The translations under genes and the position numbers were made by a program. The notes under the pieces are model-generated. The model ran no database searches and was not told where the DNA came from. It was given only the letters and a program-made list of their open reading frames with translations. Below, one piece after another: positions 1 through 8,175 of a stretch of 64,000 nt of DNA. Source of the DNA: Erythrobacter litoralis (GTDB taxonomy: Bacteria; Pseudomonadota; Alphaproteobacteria; Sphingomonadales; Sphingomonadaceae); assembly GCF_029760855.1 (NCBI RefSeq), contig NZ_SOSI01000006.1, forward strand, positions 1-64,000, given 5' to 3'. The first letter of the stretch is position 1. Every line of letters begins with the position of its first letter.

Positions 1-365
1 ATCGAAAGGTAGTATTCCTTTTCGATGTCGACCCCATCGGTGACATAGAGGCGGTTGACCTGCTTGCCTTCGTCGCCGGTCTGGATCGTCACCAGCGTGT
101 TGCCGAGCATGTCTTTCGCGTTGGCTTCGACGTCATCGACGCTTTTCGACAGGCGCACGCCGCCCTTCGCATCGGGGCCGAGTTCCTTGAACGTGCCCTT
201 GCCGCGGCCACCCGCGTGGATCTGCGCCTTCACCACGTAAAGCGGTCCGGGCAGTTTCTTCGCCGCTTCGACTGCTTCATCGACCGACAGCGCTGCGTGG
301 CCTTTGGGTACGGCGATGCCGTATTTCGCCAGAAGTTCCTTGGCCTGATATTCGTGAATGTTCAT
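1..365 (-). CDS. sucC: Succinyl-CoA ligase beta subunit, N-terminal part (cut by window edge)
   Basis: ADP-forming succinyl-CoA synthetase beta chain of the TCA cycle, which makes ATP or GTP from succinyl-CoA. Translation of the minus strand starts [17 protein letters not shown] and runs on with [12 protein letters not shown], the hallmark N-terminus and start of the ATP-grasp domain of SucC. About 121 residues are visible and the rest lies beyond base 1. The ATG is at 365, eleven bases downstream of the etfA stop on the same strand. Core metabolic gene; identification is firm. Confidence 0.95.
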   Translation of the reverse strand, partial: MNIHEYQAKELLAKYGIAVPKGHAALSVDEAVEAAKKLPGPLYVVKAQIHAGGRGKGTFKELGPDAKGGVRLSKSVDDVEANAKDMLGNTLVTIQTGDEGKQVNRLYVTDGVDIEKEYYLS

Positions 366-375
366 GGAAATTTCC

Positions 376-1308
376 TCACAAACTCTCGATCAGCTCCGGC
401 ACGGCCTTGAACAGGTCGGCCACGAGGCCGATGTCCGCGATCTGGAAGATCGGCGCGTCCTCGTCCTTGTTGATGGCGATGATGGTCTTGGAATCCTTCA
501 TGCCCGCAAGGTGCTGGATCGCGCCCGAAATGCCGATGGCGAAGTAGACGTCCGGCGCAACGATCTTGCCGGTCTGGCCCACCTGATAGTCATTGGGCAC
601 ATAGCCCGCATCGACCGCCGCGCGGCTTGCACCGACCCCGGCGCCGAGCTTGTCGGCGAGCGGCATGATGATCTGCTCGAAAGTTTCGCCGTCCTTCAGC
701 GCGCGGCCACCCGATACGATGATGCTTGCGCTGGTCAGTTCGGGGCGGTCGCCGCCTTCCGCGATTTCGGAGCTGACGAAACTCGACAGACCCGCATCAC
801 CCGGTCCGGAAACTTCCTCGATCTCTGCCGAGCCGCCTTCCGCTTCGGCCTTGTCGAAGGCCGTTCCGCGCACAGTGATGACGAGCTTTTCGTCGCTCGA
901 TTCGACCGCTGCGATGGCGTTGCCGGCGTAGATCGGCCGGGTGAAGGTCTTGTCCCCTTCGACCGAGAGGATATCCGAGATCTGCATGACGTCGAGCATG
1001 GCTGCGACGCGCGGCGCGATGTTCTTGCCGGTCGTGGTGGCCGGCGCGACGAAAGCGTCGTGATGACCCATCAGATCGGCGACCAGTGGCGCGACGTTTT
1101 CAGCGAGGCCGTTTTCGTAAGCGGCATCGTTCGCGATGTGGACCTTGCCGACGCCAGCGACTTTTGCGGCCTGCTCGGCAACGGCGCGGCAGTTCGATCC
1201 GGCGACGAGCAGGTGCACTTCACCCAGCTTGCCCGCAGCGGTGACCGCCGCAAGCGTCGCGTCCTTCATTTCGCTATTGTCGTGTTCGACGAGTACGAGC
1301 GTCTTCAT
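376..1308 (-). CDS. etfA: Electron transfer flavoprotein alpha subunit
   Basis: FAD-binding large subunit of ETF, the soluble heterodimer that takes electrons from acyl-CoA dehydrogenases and hands them to ETF-ubiquinone oxidoreductase. 310 residues, normal length. The C-terminal FAD domain is clear: [20 protein letters not shown] around residues 215-235, then [16 protein letters not shown] and a conserved [10 protein letters not shown]. The start overlaps the etfB stop by one base, so the two are co-translated. The six acyl-CoA dehydrogenases in this window would depend on such an ETF; see the operator at 2087. Confidence 0.95.
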   Translation of the reverse strand: MKTLVLVEHDNSEMKDATLAAVTAAGKLGEVHLLVAGSNCRAVAEQAAKVAGVGKVHIANDAAYENGLAENVAPLVADLMGHHDAFVAPATTTGKNIAPRVAAMLDVMQISDILSVEGDKTFTRPIYAGNAIAAVESSDEKLVITVRGTAFDKAEAEGGSAEIEEVSGPGDAGLSSFVSSEIAEGGDRPELTSASIIVSGGRALKDGETFEQIIMPLADKLGAGVGASRAAVDAGYVPNDYQVGQTGKIVAPDVYFAIGISGAIQHLAGMKDSKTIIAINKDEDAPIFQIADIGLVADLFKAVPELIESL

Positions 1309-2054
1309 TACGCGACTCCCAGTGATTTGAGTTTGGCGACCAGCGCATCGACGTCCTCGACCTTGTCGCCTGCCTGGCGCACCGGCGGTTCGGACACGTT
1401 GGTCGTCTTGAGGCGCGGCGCGATATCGACGCCGTAGTCCGACGGGCCTTTCGTATCGAGCGGCTTCTTCTTCGCCTTCATGATGTTGGGCAGCGAAGCG
1501 TAGCGCGGTTCGTTGAGGCGCAGGTCGGTCGTCACGATCGCCGGCATGGTGAGCTTGACGGTTTCGAGACCGCCGTCGACTTCGCGTTTGACCGTAACGC
1601 TGTCGCCGTCGACCTCGACGGTGTTGGCGAAGGTGCCCTGCGGCCGGCCCATCAGGGCGGCGAGCATCTGGCCGGTCTGGTTGCTGTCGTCGTCGATCGC
1701 CTGCTTGCCCAGCATGACGATGCCCGGTTGCTCCTCTTCGGCAATCGCCTTCAAAATCTTCGCAACGCCGAGCGGTTCGACATCATCGTCGGTTTCGACC
1801 AAAATCGCCCGGTCCGCGCCCATCGCGAGCGCCGTGCGCAGCGTTTCCTGAGCCTTCGCCGGGCCGATGCTGACCGCGACGATTTCTTCCGCCTTGCCGG
1901 CTTCCTTCAAGCGAATCGCTTCTTCGACAGCGATTTCGTCGAACGGGTTCATGCTCATCTTGACGTTGGCAGGATCCACGCCCGAACCGTCGGCCTTGAC
2001 CCGCGGTTTCACATTGTAATCGATGACCCTTTTTACGGATACGAGGATTCTCAT
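1308..2054 (-). CDS. etfB: Electron transfer flavoprotein beta subunit
   Basis: AMP-binding small subunit of ETF and partner of EtfA. 248 residues from the chosen ATG at 2054 ([20 protein letters not shown]), which matches the family N-terminus; the open frame runs eight codons further upstream without family similarity. Conserved blocks: [26 protein letters not shown] and the C-terminal [20 protein letters not shown]. First gene of an etfB-etfA pair with sucC following. A copy of the island-wide 16-bp palindrome lies 33 bases upstream of the start, which is unexpected for a housekeeping gene and suggests co-regulation with the catabolic genes. Confidence 0.95.
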   Translation of the reverse strand: MRILVSVKRVIDYNVKPRVKADGSGVDPANVKMSMNPFDEIAVEEAIRLKEAGKAEEIVAVSIGPAKAQETLRTALAMGADRAILVETDDDVEPLGVAKILKAIAEEEQPGIVMLGKQAIDDDSNQTGQMLAALMGRPQGTFANTVEVDGDSVTVKREVDGGLETVKLTMPAIVTTDLRLNEPRYASLPNIMKAKKKPLDTKGPSDYGVDIAPRLKTTNVSEPPVRQAGDKVEDVDALVAKLKSLGVA

Positions 2055-2086
2055 GCGGTTACCTTTCTTACGATCCAAATGACTTC

Positions 2087-2102
2087 ATTCAGATACCTCA
2101 AT
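2087..2102. promoter_or_regulatory. Candidate operator, 16-bp palindrome (etfBA copy)
   Basis: ATTCAGATACCTCAAT: left arm 5 of 6 and right arm 6 of 6 to the consensus ATTGAG-N4-CTCAAT. It sits 33 bases upstream of the etfB start codon, where it would overlap a promoter or transcription start. One of eleven related sites in the window. Confidence 0.65.
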
Positions 2103-2330
2103 CGTGATTGCGTTCAGATCAGTCATGCTCGCAAAGTCGGCTAATAAGGCAATTGGAAGTCCAGAAAAGTGTATCAAAACTTAAGCGCTCCAAGTGGGAG
2201 TGACCTACAACGCGAACAATCCATTCCTGAAATTGAGGCCACCTAAGACCCACGAAAGGCCATCCCGCGGTTGCAAAATCAGGTTCAGAGTATCAGGTAA
2301 TTGCATACCTCTTGGAAGATTGGCACCAAT
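2103..2330. other. Intergenic region between etfB and the enoyl-CoA hydratase
   Basis: About 230 bases without a credible gene, separating the divergent etfBA and enoyl-CoA hydratase units. It is AT-richer than the coding DNA around it. The right end has a poor resemblance to the palindrome (ATACCTC preceded by AATTGC, around 2300-2312) that I do not count as a site. No terminator or RNA gene is recognisable. Confidence 0.5.
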
Positions 2331-3122
2331 ATGAGCAACTACGACACAATTCTTATCGAACATGACGACAAGGTGGCTGTCCTCACTCTAAATCGGCCAG
2401 ATCGAATGAACGCGGCCACGCCCCATATGTTTGATGAGATTCGCTCGGCGCTGGATGAAATAAGTAGATCAGGAGCGCGCGCGCTTCTGATTACCGGCGC
2501 TGGTCGTGGGTTTTGTGCGGGTGCGGACATTGGTGGCAGAACGTTTGACGGTGCGGCTCCTGGGGATGCATCGAGGCAATCGCTTCAGAACCATTACAAC
2601 CCCGGAATGCTGGCTCTCTCATCACTCGACATTCCTGTCGTCACCGCGGTGAATGGGCCGGCAGCGGGTATTGGATGCGCGCTCGCACTTTACGGCGACA
2701 TCATCGTGGCTGCACGCTCCTCATTCTTCCTGCAAGCCTTTGTGAATATTGGGCTCGTACCGGATGGAGGATCGACGTGGCTCCTCCCTAAATCAGCCGG
2801 TACACCGAAATCCTTGGAAGCAATGATGCTTGGAGAGAGAATACCAGCAGAGCGAGCGGAGGAAATCGGCCTCATTACCCGATGCGTTGATGACGAAGAG
2901 TTGATGAATGAGGCTAAATCGCTCGCTCACAGACTGGCAAATGGGCCAACCCTCGCGCTTGGAATGATCCGACAGCTGGTTCGCGGAGCCCAGCACATGA
3001 GTTTGGCTGAAGCCATGAATCATGAAGCGGAGGCTCAGCGCCGAGCCGGAAATAGTGAAGACTTTATTGAAGGTGTACAAGCATTTCAGGAGAAGCGTCC
3101 TCCAAGCTTCAAAGGAAAGTGA
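2331..3122 (+). CDS. Enoyl-CoA hydratase/isomerase (crotonase family)
   Basis: Crotonase-fold protein of 263 residues acting on an enoyl-CoA ester. ITGAGRGFCAGADIGG carries the oxyanion-hole signature, and the second oxyanion block is VNGPAAGIGCALALYGD. VNIGLVPDGGSTWLLPK resembles the PaaG/isomerase-like branch, so isomerisation is as possible as hydration. The start is the ATG beginning MSNYDTILIEHDD with GGAAG upstream; a TTG ten codons earlier is less likely. My hand count over 2341-2580 gives about 55% G+C, below the neighbouring genes, so it may have a different origin. The specific substrate cannot be read from the sequence. Confidence 0.88.
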   Translation: MSNYDTILIEHDDKVAVLTLNRPDRMNAATPHMFDEIRSALDEISRSGARALLITGAGRGFCAGADIGGRTFDGAAPGDASRQSLQNHYNPGMLALSSLDIPVVTAVNGPAAGIGCALALYGDIIVAARSSFFLQAFVNIGLVPDGGSTWLLPKSAGTPKSLEAMMLGERIPAERAEEIGLITRCVDDEELMNEAKSLAHRLANGPTLALGMIRQLVRGAQHMSLAEAMNHEAEAQRRAGNSEDFIEGVQAFQEKRPPSFKGK

Positions 3123-3305
3123 ACTAGGATTCCAACCCTCGTCCCTTAGGCCCAGCGCCCAAAAGCCAGACAAAAATCGTGAGTCAATTGGACACTCTGC
3201 ATGCAATGAAGGAGGTCAGGTAACCTAGCATAGTTTGCTGGTCTAAGAGCCGCGATCTAGAAAGACATTCGAAAGTCAATTGCGAACGTGACCTAGGATC
3301 CTTTG

Positions 3306-5303
3306 GTGCCCTCTGACTATCCCAACCTTTTCTCCAAATTTGCGATCGGCGGTTTCACGCTGAAGAACCGCGTCGTCATGGCACCAATGTCGAGCTCACT
3401 CGGCGGGGCTGATGGGCGGGTTACTGCTGACCAGATCGCTTTCTATCAAGAACGTGCACGCGGCGGTTTCGGCCTGATCGTTGTCGAATTTACCAATGTC
3501 GACCCGGCTACCGGCAGGTCAGAGGAGCACCAGCTTTCGCTTGAGACCGATGCGAAGCTCGACGGTCACTATCGTCTCGTGGACGCCCTCCATGAAAGCG
3601 GTACGAAGGCTTTTCTCCAATTGCAGCACGGCGGTCGGTTTGCGCTGGCCAAGTTCCTCAAGGACGGCATCGTGCGGGGGCCGAGCCGGGTCTACTCGCG
3701 AAAGGATCCGGAGAAACTGATCGTCGAGGCGATGGACGATGCGCTGATCCGCCATCTGGTCGATGCATTTGCCGCGACCGCAGGCCGGGCCAAACGCGCA
3801 GGCTATGACGGGATCGAACTGCACGGCGCGCACGGGTATTTGCTGTCCCAATTCCTTTCGCCTATCTCGAACCAGCGCGACGACGAATGGGGCGGAGACG
3901 AAGATCGACGGATGGCATTCCCACTCGCTGTGATCCGCGCGGTGCGTGCGGAAATCGGCGACCTGCCGTTTTGCTATCGTATTTCAGCTGACGAGTTCGT
4001 GCCTGGCGGACTGTCGATCGACGAGACCGAGGTCATCTGCAAACACTTTGTCGAGGCAGGCGTTGATATACTTCACGCCAGCACAGGCCGGGGTCCCCAA
4101 GCCTTTGACAAGGTCATGGAGCCCATGTCGGCTCCCGAAGGCTGGCGCCTTCCATATGCCCGCCGATTGCGCGAATATACCGGCGCTCCCGTTATCGGGG
4201 TTGGTCAGATCCGCGTCCCCGAGACGGCAGAAAAGGCGATCGCGGAAGGCGATTGCGATCTCGTAGCCCTCGGACGCCCCTCGCTCACCGATCCTTACTG
4301 GCCAGCCAAGGCGCAAGGTGGGACGCCTGAGTTGATCCGCCCCTGCACAACCTGCAATTATTGCATCGCACCTGAAAACCTTCACCGCGTCACCTGCGCC
4401 GAAAACCCTCGCACTGGCCGGGAACTGGACGCGCCAATCCCATCCGATCTCGGCAAGGATAAGCGCGCTGTCGTTATCGGTGCAGGTCCTGGCGGTATCA
4501 GCACGGCTCTGATGTTGGCGGATGCCGGCTTCGAAACGCATCTTTTCGAAGCGCGCAGTGAGTTGGGTGGCGGCATTATCGCGTCCGGTGCACCGCCAGG
4601 TAAGGAGCTGCTCCTGCGCTATCGCGACTACCTCGACTTGCAGGTTCAGCGAAGCAAGGTCGAAGCGCACATTGGTGAGCGCGTTACCGCGACGCAAATT
4701 GCTGACCTGAAACCTGATGTAGCCATCGTTGCCGCAGGTACCCGCAAACGCTCGCACGGGATCGAAGGCGAAAATGTGGCGATCGTGGTAGAAGCCTATG
4801 ATCTTCTCATGGGGGACAGCGATACGGTATTCGCCGATGGCGAGCGGGTGATCGTATATGGCGGCGGCGAAACCGGATGCGAGGCCGCAGAATTTGCAGC
4901 AGCGCGTGGAGCAAAAGTAACGCTCATCACCCGCTCGCGGCAGGACCAGCTGGCCCGCTCGGCGGAGCAGGTTTACCGCTCGAACCTGGTAGGCCGTCTT
5001 GGCGACCATGAAAGCATCGAGGTGCTCCCACTCCACCACATCGTCGCAATCGGCGAGAATGAGGTAACTGTGCATGGGGCAGATGGCAGCGAAAGCAATT
5101 TGCCTGCAGATCATGTCCTGCTCGCACAAGGCAGAGATCCGCAGTCCGACCTGGCCGATGAACTTGTTAAGATGGGAATCTCCACCCACGTCATCGGCGA
5201 CAGCCGAAAGGGTGGCCGTATTGGCGATGCCGTACATGACGGATATCAGGCCGTGCGCGCAATTGTGGCGCGCTATGGCGCAATTCAACCGGCACTCTGC
5301 TGA
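3306..5303 (+). CDS. FAD/FMN/[4Fe-4S] oxidoreductase, 2,4-dienoyl-CoA reductase-like (old yellow enzyme family)
   Basis: About 665 residues, the full length of the FadH-type modular family. The N-terminal TIM barrel (about 1-330) has FKNRV-like LKNRVVMAPM and HGAHGYLLSQFLSP with SNQRDDEWGG. A cysteine cluster CTTCNYC followed by VTCAENP (about 346-367) would bind [4Fe-4S]. A C-terminal FAD/NAD(P) domain starts at VVIGAGPGGIS (about 390), with a second Rossmann motif YGGGETGCEAAEFAA. It probably reduces an activated C=C bond of an unsaturated CoA ester or enone. Start taken as GTG with AGGA upstream; TTG one codon earlier is equally open. First gene of a four-gene operon. Confidence 0.88.
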   Translation: MPSDYPNLFSKFAIGGFTLKNRVVMAPMSSSLGGADGRVTADQIAFYQERARGGFGLIVVEFTNVDPATGRSEEHQLSLETDAKLDGHYRLVDALHESGTKAFLQLQHGGRFALAKFLKDGIVRGPSRVYSRKDPEKLIVEAMDDALIRHLVDAFAATAGRAKRAGYDGIELHGAHGYLLSQFLSPISNQRDDEWGGDEDRRMAFPLAVIRAVRAEIGDLPFCYRISADEFVPGGLSIDETEVICKHFVEAGVDILHASTGRGPQAFDKVMEPMSAPEGWRLPYARRLREYTGAPVIGVGQIRVPETAEKAIAEGDCDLVALGRPSLTDPYWPAKAQGGTPELIRPCTTCNYCIAPENLHRVTCAENPRTGRELDAPIPSDLGKDKRAVVIGAGPGGISTALMLADAGFETHLFEARSELGGGIIASGAPPGKELLLRYRDYLDLQVQRSKVEAHIGERVTATQIADLKPDVAIVAAGTRKRSHGIEGENVAIVVEAYDLLMGDSDTVFADGERVIVYGGGETGCEAAEFAAARGAKVTLITRSRQDQLARSAEQVYRSNLVGRLGDHESIEVLPLHHIVAIGENEVTVHGADGSESNLPADHVLLAQGRDPQSDLADELVKMGISTHVIGDSRKGGRIGDAVHDGYQAVRAIVARYGAIQPALC

Positions 5304-5304
5304 C

Positions 5305-6066
5305 ATGGGCGGTCCGTCACCTACCGCGCTGGCGTTCCAGCCCGATCCGGAGAAGCGCTACAAGCTGATTTATCTCGCTCGCCGCAATCCGGCACTTGCG
5401 CCCGCAGAATTTCCCGAAGCCTGGCGCAGCCATGCCGCGCTTGCAGGGAAGTTCGCGACCTCTCTCGGCAAGCATTTTCTTAGCTCGCACCAGTGCGTTA
5501 AGGATCGCGAAGAGGGCGTATCTGCACTGCTGACGAAGGATTATGACGGATCGACCATTCTCGGGATGAAGAGCTGGGAAGATCTGCTTGCAGCGCGTTA
5601 TCACCCTCACTCACTCGAAGAGCTTTACGAAGATGAAAAGCGGGTGTTTGCAGGAGCCGTCGACAATTGGACGATGGCTGTCGAAGAATCTGTGATCGTC
5701 GATGGGGATGCCACATCTCACGTCCTTTTGTCTTTCGTGTCTCCGGAGAAGCGTGACGGATTCGATCTGGCTTCACGAGCAGCTGCAGGCCGGCTTCCCG
5801 CCGCTTTTCCGGACGCAAAGCGAATTGTCTGGAATGAGGTCGTCGACCCGGCCAAGGCCTATCGATTTGCGGCGGTAATCGAGGTCTGGTTTCCCAACCG
5901 CGACAAAGCGCTTGCAGCAGCCAGCAATGACAAAGCCTTGGAAAATCTGGGCCAAGCCACGCTGGCTAGCGCGACAGAGAGCGTCCAGATGCTGGCAAAA
6001 CTGAATCTTGCCCGCCAGACTACCGGTTCGGACGGCGCGACGGAATGGACCCAGACGTCGGACTGA
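5305..6066 (+). CDS. EthD-like (dimeric alpha/beta barrel) protein
   Basis: 253 residues beginning one base after the reductase stop, so translationally coupled. It looks like two tandem ferredoxin-fold (EthD/DABB) units: residues about 15-115 with KLIYLARRNPALAPAEFPEAW and a conserved histidine in WRSHAAL, and a second unit starting near HVLLSFVSPEKR. EthD-type proteins are small accessory or isomerase-like proteins in oxidative degradation operons, and their chemistry is often unknown. The longer open frame upstream overlaps the reductase and has no family similarity. The specific role is unassigned. Confidence 0.72.
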   Translation: MGGPSPTALAFQPDPEKRYKLIYLARRNPALAPAEFPEAWRSHAALAGKFATSLGKHFLSSHQCVKDREEGVSALLTKDYDGSTILGMKSWEDLLAARYHPHSLEELYEDEKRVFAGAVDNWTMAVEESVIVDGDATSHVLLSFVSPEKRDGFDLASRAAAGRLPAAFPDAKRIVWNEVVDPAKAYRFAAVIEVWFPNRDKALAAASNDKALENLGQATLASATESVQMLAKLNLARQTTGSDGATEWTQTSD

Positions 6067-6221
6067 TCTTGCACCGCGATGGATAGCGCATCCAGAACGC
6101 CTAGCGCATTATCCATTCCACCCGATGCGCATTTACATGTGCCGCGCCGCCCCGCATCTTCATCCTGACAAAGAATACATCGATGCTGCGTCATGCAGCG
6201 GATTGGGCAGCGGGAACACAG

Positions 6222-7688
6222 ATGGGACTTACACCAGCCAACACCTCGGTTCTCCCGAAGGCCGGATTTATCATCGGCGGCGAGAAGACCACCGACAGTT
6301 CGATCGGTACATACGATCACCTTTATCCGGCTACTGGCAAACTGACGCAGGCTATCCCGCTCGGCGGCAAGGCCGAGATGGATGCGGCGGTTGCAGCCGC
6401 AAGGAAAGCCCTGCCAGGCTGGCGGGAACTTCCTGCGAACGAGAAGCGCAAACTCATGCTGGGGTTCGCCGCGCTGATCCGCGAGCATTTTGACGAGATC
6501 AAGTCCATCGTCATGACGGAGAATGGCTCTCCCGACATGATGGCCGAAGCTTTTCCAGAATGGATTGCGGACCTGTTCGAATACAATGCCGGCTGGGCCG
6601 ACAAGATCGGCGGTGACATGATCACCACCTGGCCAGTGCCCGCTTTCGACTACACGATCGACGAGCCCTACGGTGTCGTTGGCATCATCGTGCCTTGGAA
6701 CGGGCCCGCCATATCCTTTGGCCAGATGATCGCTCCAGCAATGGCTGCGGGAAACACCTGCATCATTAAGCCGAGCGAATTTGCACCCTACAGTTGTATT
6801 CGCCTTGGTGAACTTGCCTTGGAAGCCGGTATTCCGGAGGGCGTGATCAATGTCGTCCCCGGTGGCGGCGAAGGCGGATCTGCCCTGTGCAGCCATCCGG
6901 GTGTCGACAAGCTTCACTTTACTGGCGGTGGACACACTGCACAAAAGGTTCTTTCGGCTGCGCAGCCTAACATGACACCTGTAGGCCTTGAGCTTGGCGG
7001 AAAATCCGCCCGCCTAGTGTTTGCTGATTCCGACCGCCAGAAGGCGGTGCAGGCGGCATTGATGGGTTGCATCCCAATGTCTGGCCAGGCCTGCATCGCA
7101 GGCACTCGCGTCTTGGTGGAAGATTCCATCTACGACAGTTTTGTCGCCGACGTCCAAAACGCCGTTGGCTATGTGAAGGTAGGCGATCCGGCGGACAAGG
7201 ATACCGCCATGGGGCCGCTGATACATCAGCAGCAGATGGAACGCGTGCTCGGATTTGCCGAGCGGGCCAGCGCCAATGGCGCTGAAGTCCTGACGGGCGG
7301 CCAGCGCATGGGCGGCGACCTGGCGGAAGGATACTTCGTCGGCCCGACGTTGGTCGCCAATGTCGACAACAGCCACGAAGTCGTGCGTGACGAGGTATTC
7401 GGCCCCGTAGTCAGCTTCATGCGGTTCAAGACAGAGGAAGAGGCGATCCAATTGGCGAACGACACGCCCTACGGCCTAGCTGCCTATATCGAGAGCGACG
7501 ACCTGACGCGCGTCCATCGCGTGGCACAAGCACTCGATGCCGGCAGCATCCTCGTCAACAACGCCTATGGACTACCTGCGGCGGCGCCATTCGGGGGTAA
7601 TAAGAAAAGCGGTGTCGGGCGCGTGGGCGGCATCCACGGCATTCGCGAATTTATCCGCACCAAAAACGTTTACATCAGCATGGCCTGA
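6222..7688 (+). CDS. NAD(P)-dependent aldehyde dehydrogenase
   Basis: 488 residues, the usual ALDH length; oxidises an aldehyde to the acid. Visible motifs: VPWNGPAISFGQMIAPAMAA and NTCIIKPSE (cofactor and substrate channel), FTGGGHTAQKV, the general-base block LELGGKSARLVF, the nucleophile in GQACIAGTRV, and EVFGPVVSFMRF. The chosen ATG follows GGGAA at good spacing and opens MGLTPANTSVLPKAG; an upstream in-frame ATG at 6183 lacks a ribosome site. Third gene of the reductase operon after a 155-base gap with no other gene. Confidence 0.92.
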   Translation: MGLTPANTSVLPKAGFIIGGEKTTDSSIGTYDHLYPATGKLTQAIPLGGKAEMDAAVAAARKALPGWRELPANEKRKLMLGFAALIREHFDEIKSIVMTENGSPDMMAEAFPEWIADLFEYNAGWADKIGGDMITTWPVPAFDYTIDEPYGVVGIIVPWNGPAISFGQMIAPAMAAGNTCIIKPSEFAPYSCIRLGELALEAGIPEGVINVVPGGGEGGSALCSHPGVDKLHFTGGGHTAQKVLSAAQPNMTPVGLELGGKSARLVFADSDRQKAVQAALMGCIPMSGQACIAGTRVLVEDSIYDSFVADVQNAVGYVKVGDPADKDTAMGPLIHQQQMERVLGFAERASANGAEVLTGGQRMGGDLAEGYFVGPTLVANVDNSHEVVRDEVFGPVVSFMRFKTEEEAIQLANDTPYGLAAYIESDDLTRVHRVAQALDAGSILVNNAYGLPAAAPFGGNKKSGVGRVGGIHGIREFIRTKNVYISMA

Positions 7689-7710
7689 TCAGGTCAAAAG
7701 GAGCACTACC

Positions 7711-8100
7711 ATGGCAAAACTTCGCCACGTTGCAATCACTGTCGATGATCTCGACAAGGAAAGCCAGTTCTACCAGAACACCTTCGAGCTCGAGGAAATC
7801 AGCCGCGCAGGCACTTCCGAGATGGGCGCGATCTATCTTAGTGACGGCGTAATGAATATCGCGCTGATCAAGATCCCCGACGAGAACCACCCGAACTACG
7901 CCGAGCCGGGAATCAACCATCTTGGTTTTGTGGTCGAAGATATGGACAAGGCAATCGACCGGGCCGTAAAACATGGATCGAAATGCATGGTGGATCCCAA
8001 CGATCGTGATGCCGGCGTGACCTGGGAGATGAAAATGCAGACCCCAAGCGGTGTCGACTACGATTTCTCTGAACATGGTTGGCCGGGCATCACGCTCTGA
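7711..8100 (+). CDS. VOC-family protein (glyoxalase/dioxygenase superfamily)
   Basis: Single-module vicinal-oxygen-chelate protein of 129 residues. The beta-alpha-beta repeats start LRHVAITVDDLDKESQFYQ and NHLGFVVEDMDKAIDRA, each carrying the histidine expected as a metal ligand, and the chain ends with DYDFSEHGWPG. A strong Shine-Dalgarno, AAAGGAG, fixes the start. Family members include lyases, epimerases and ring-cleavage dioxygenases; a protein this short is more likely a lyase, isomerase or epimerase than an extradiol dioxygenase. Last gene of the operon, directly before a hairpin terminator. Confidence 0.82.
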   Translation: MAKLRHVAITVDDLDKESQFYQNTFELEEISRAGTSEMGAIYLSDGVMNIALIKIPDENHPNYAEPGINHLGFVVEDMDKAIDRAVKHGSKCMVDPNDRDAGVTWEMKMQTPSGVDYDFSEHGWPGITL

Positions 8101-8122
8101 AATAGCAGCCCTTCAAGCAGTC

Positions 8123-8161
8123 AAAAGGGGAGCTTGGACTACGATCCCGGCTCCCCTTTTT
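8123..8161. terminator. Bidirectional intrinsic terminator
   Basis: Perfect 11-bp stem AAAAGGGGAGC / GCTCCCCTTTT with a 16-base loop. T-rich on the plus strand and, by complement, on the minus strand. It lies between the converging VOC gene and MFS gene and can stop both transcripts. Confidence 0.85.
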
Positions 8162-8175
8162 GTTTTCCGACGCCG

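Noticed and set aside
358..1437. Long plus-strand open frame across etfA
   Set aside because: Antisense to a certain etfA; composition artefact.
2295..2310. AGGTA-N6-TACCT inverted repeat and ATACCTC just before the crotonase gene
   Set aside because: The ATTGAG arm is missing and the spacing differs from the eleven good sites, so I did not count it as an operator.
3284..3300. GTGACCT before the old-yellow-enzyme gene, resembling the centre and part of an arm of the 21595 site
   Set aside because: Only the central TGACCT matches and both arms fail; likely coincidence.
3984..5306. Long open antisense frame (440 codons) opposite the reductase gene
   Set aside because: It mirrors a high-GC gene with clear family motifs on the plus strand; the antisense product has no recognisable motif.
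5859..6944. Long open antisense frame (361 codons) opposite the EthD-like and aldehyde dehydrogenase genes
   Set aside because: Spans two genes and their gap, no family similarity, no ribosome site; a shadow of GC-rich codon usage.
7711..8100. VOC protein as an extradiol ring-cleavage dioxygenase
   Set aside because: Only one short VOC unit of 129 residues; the common extradiol enzymes have two repeated modules and an HxHxE-type iron site across about 300 residues.
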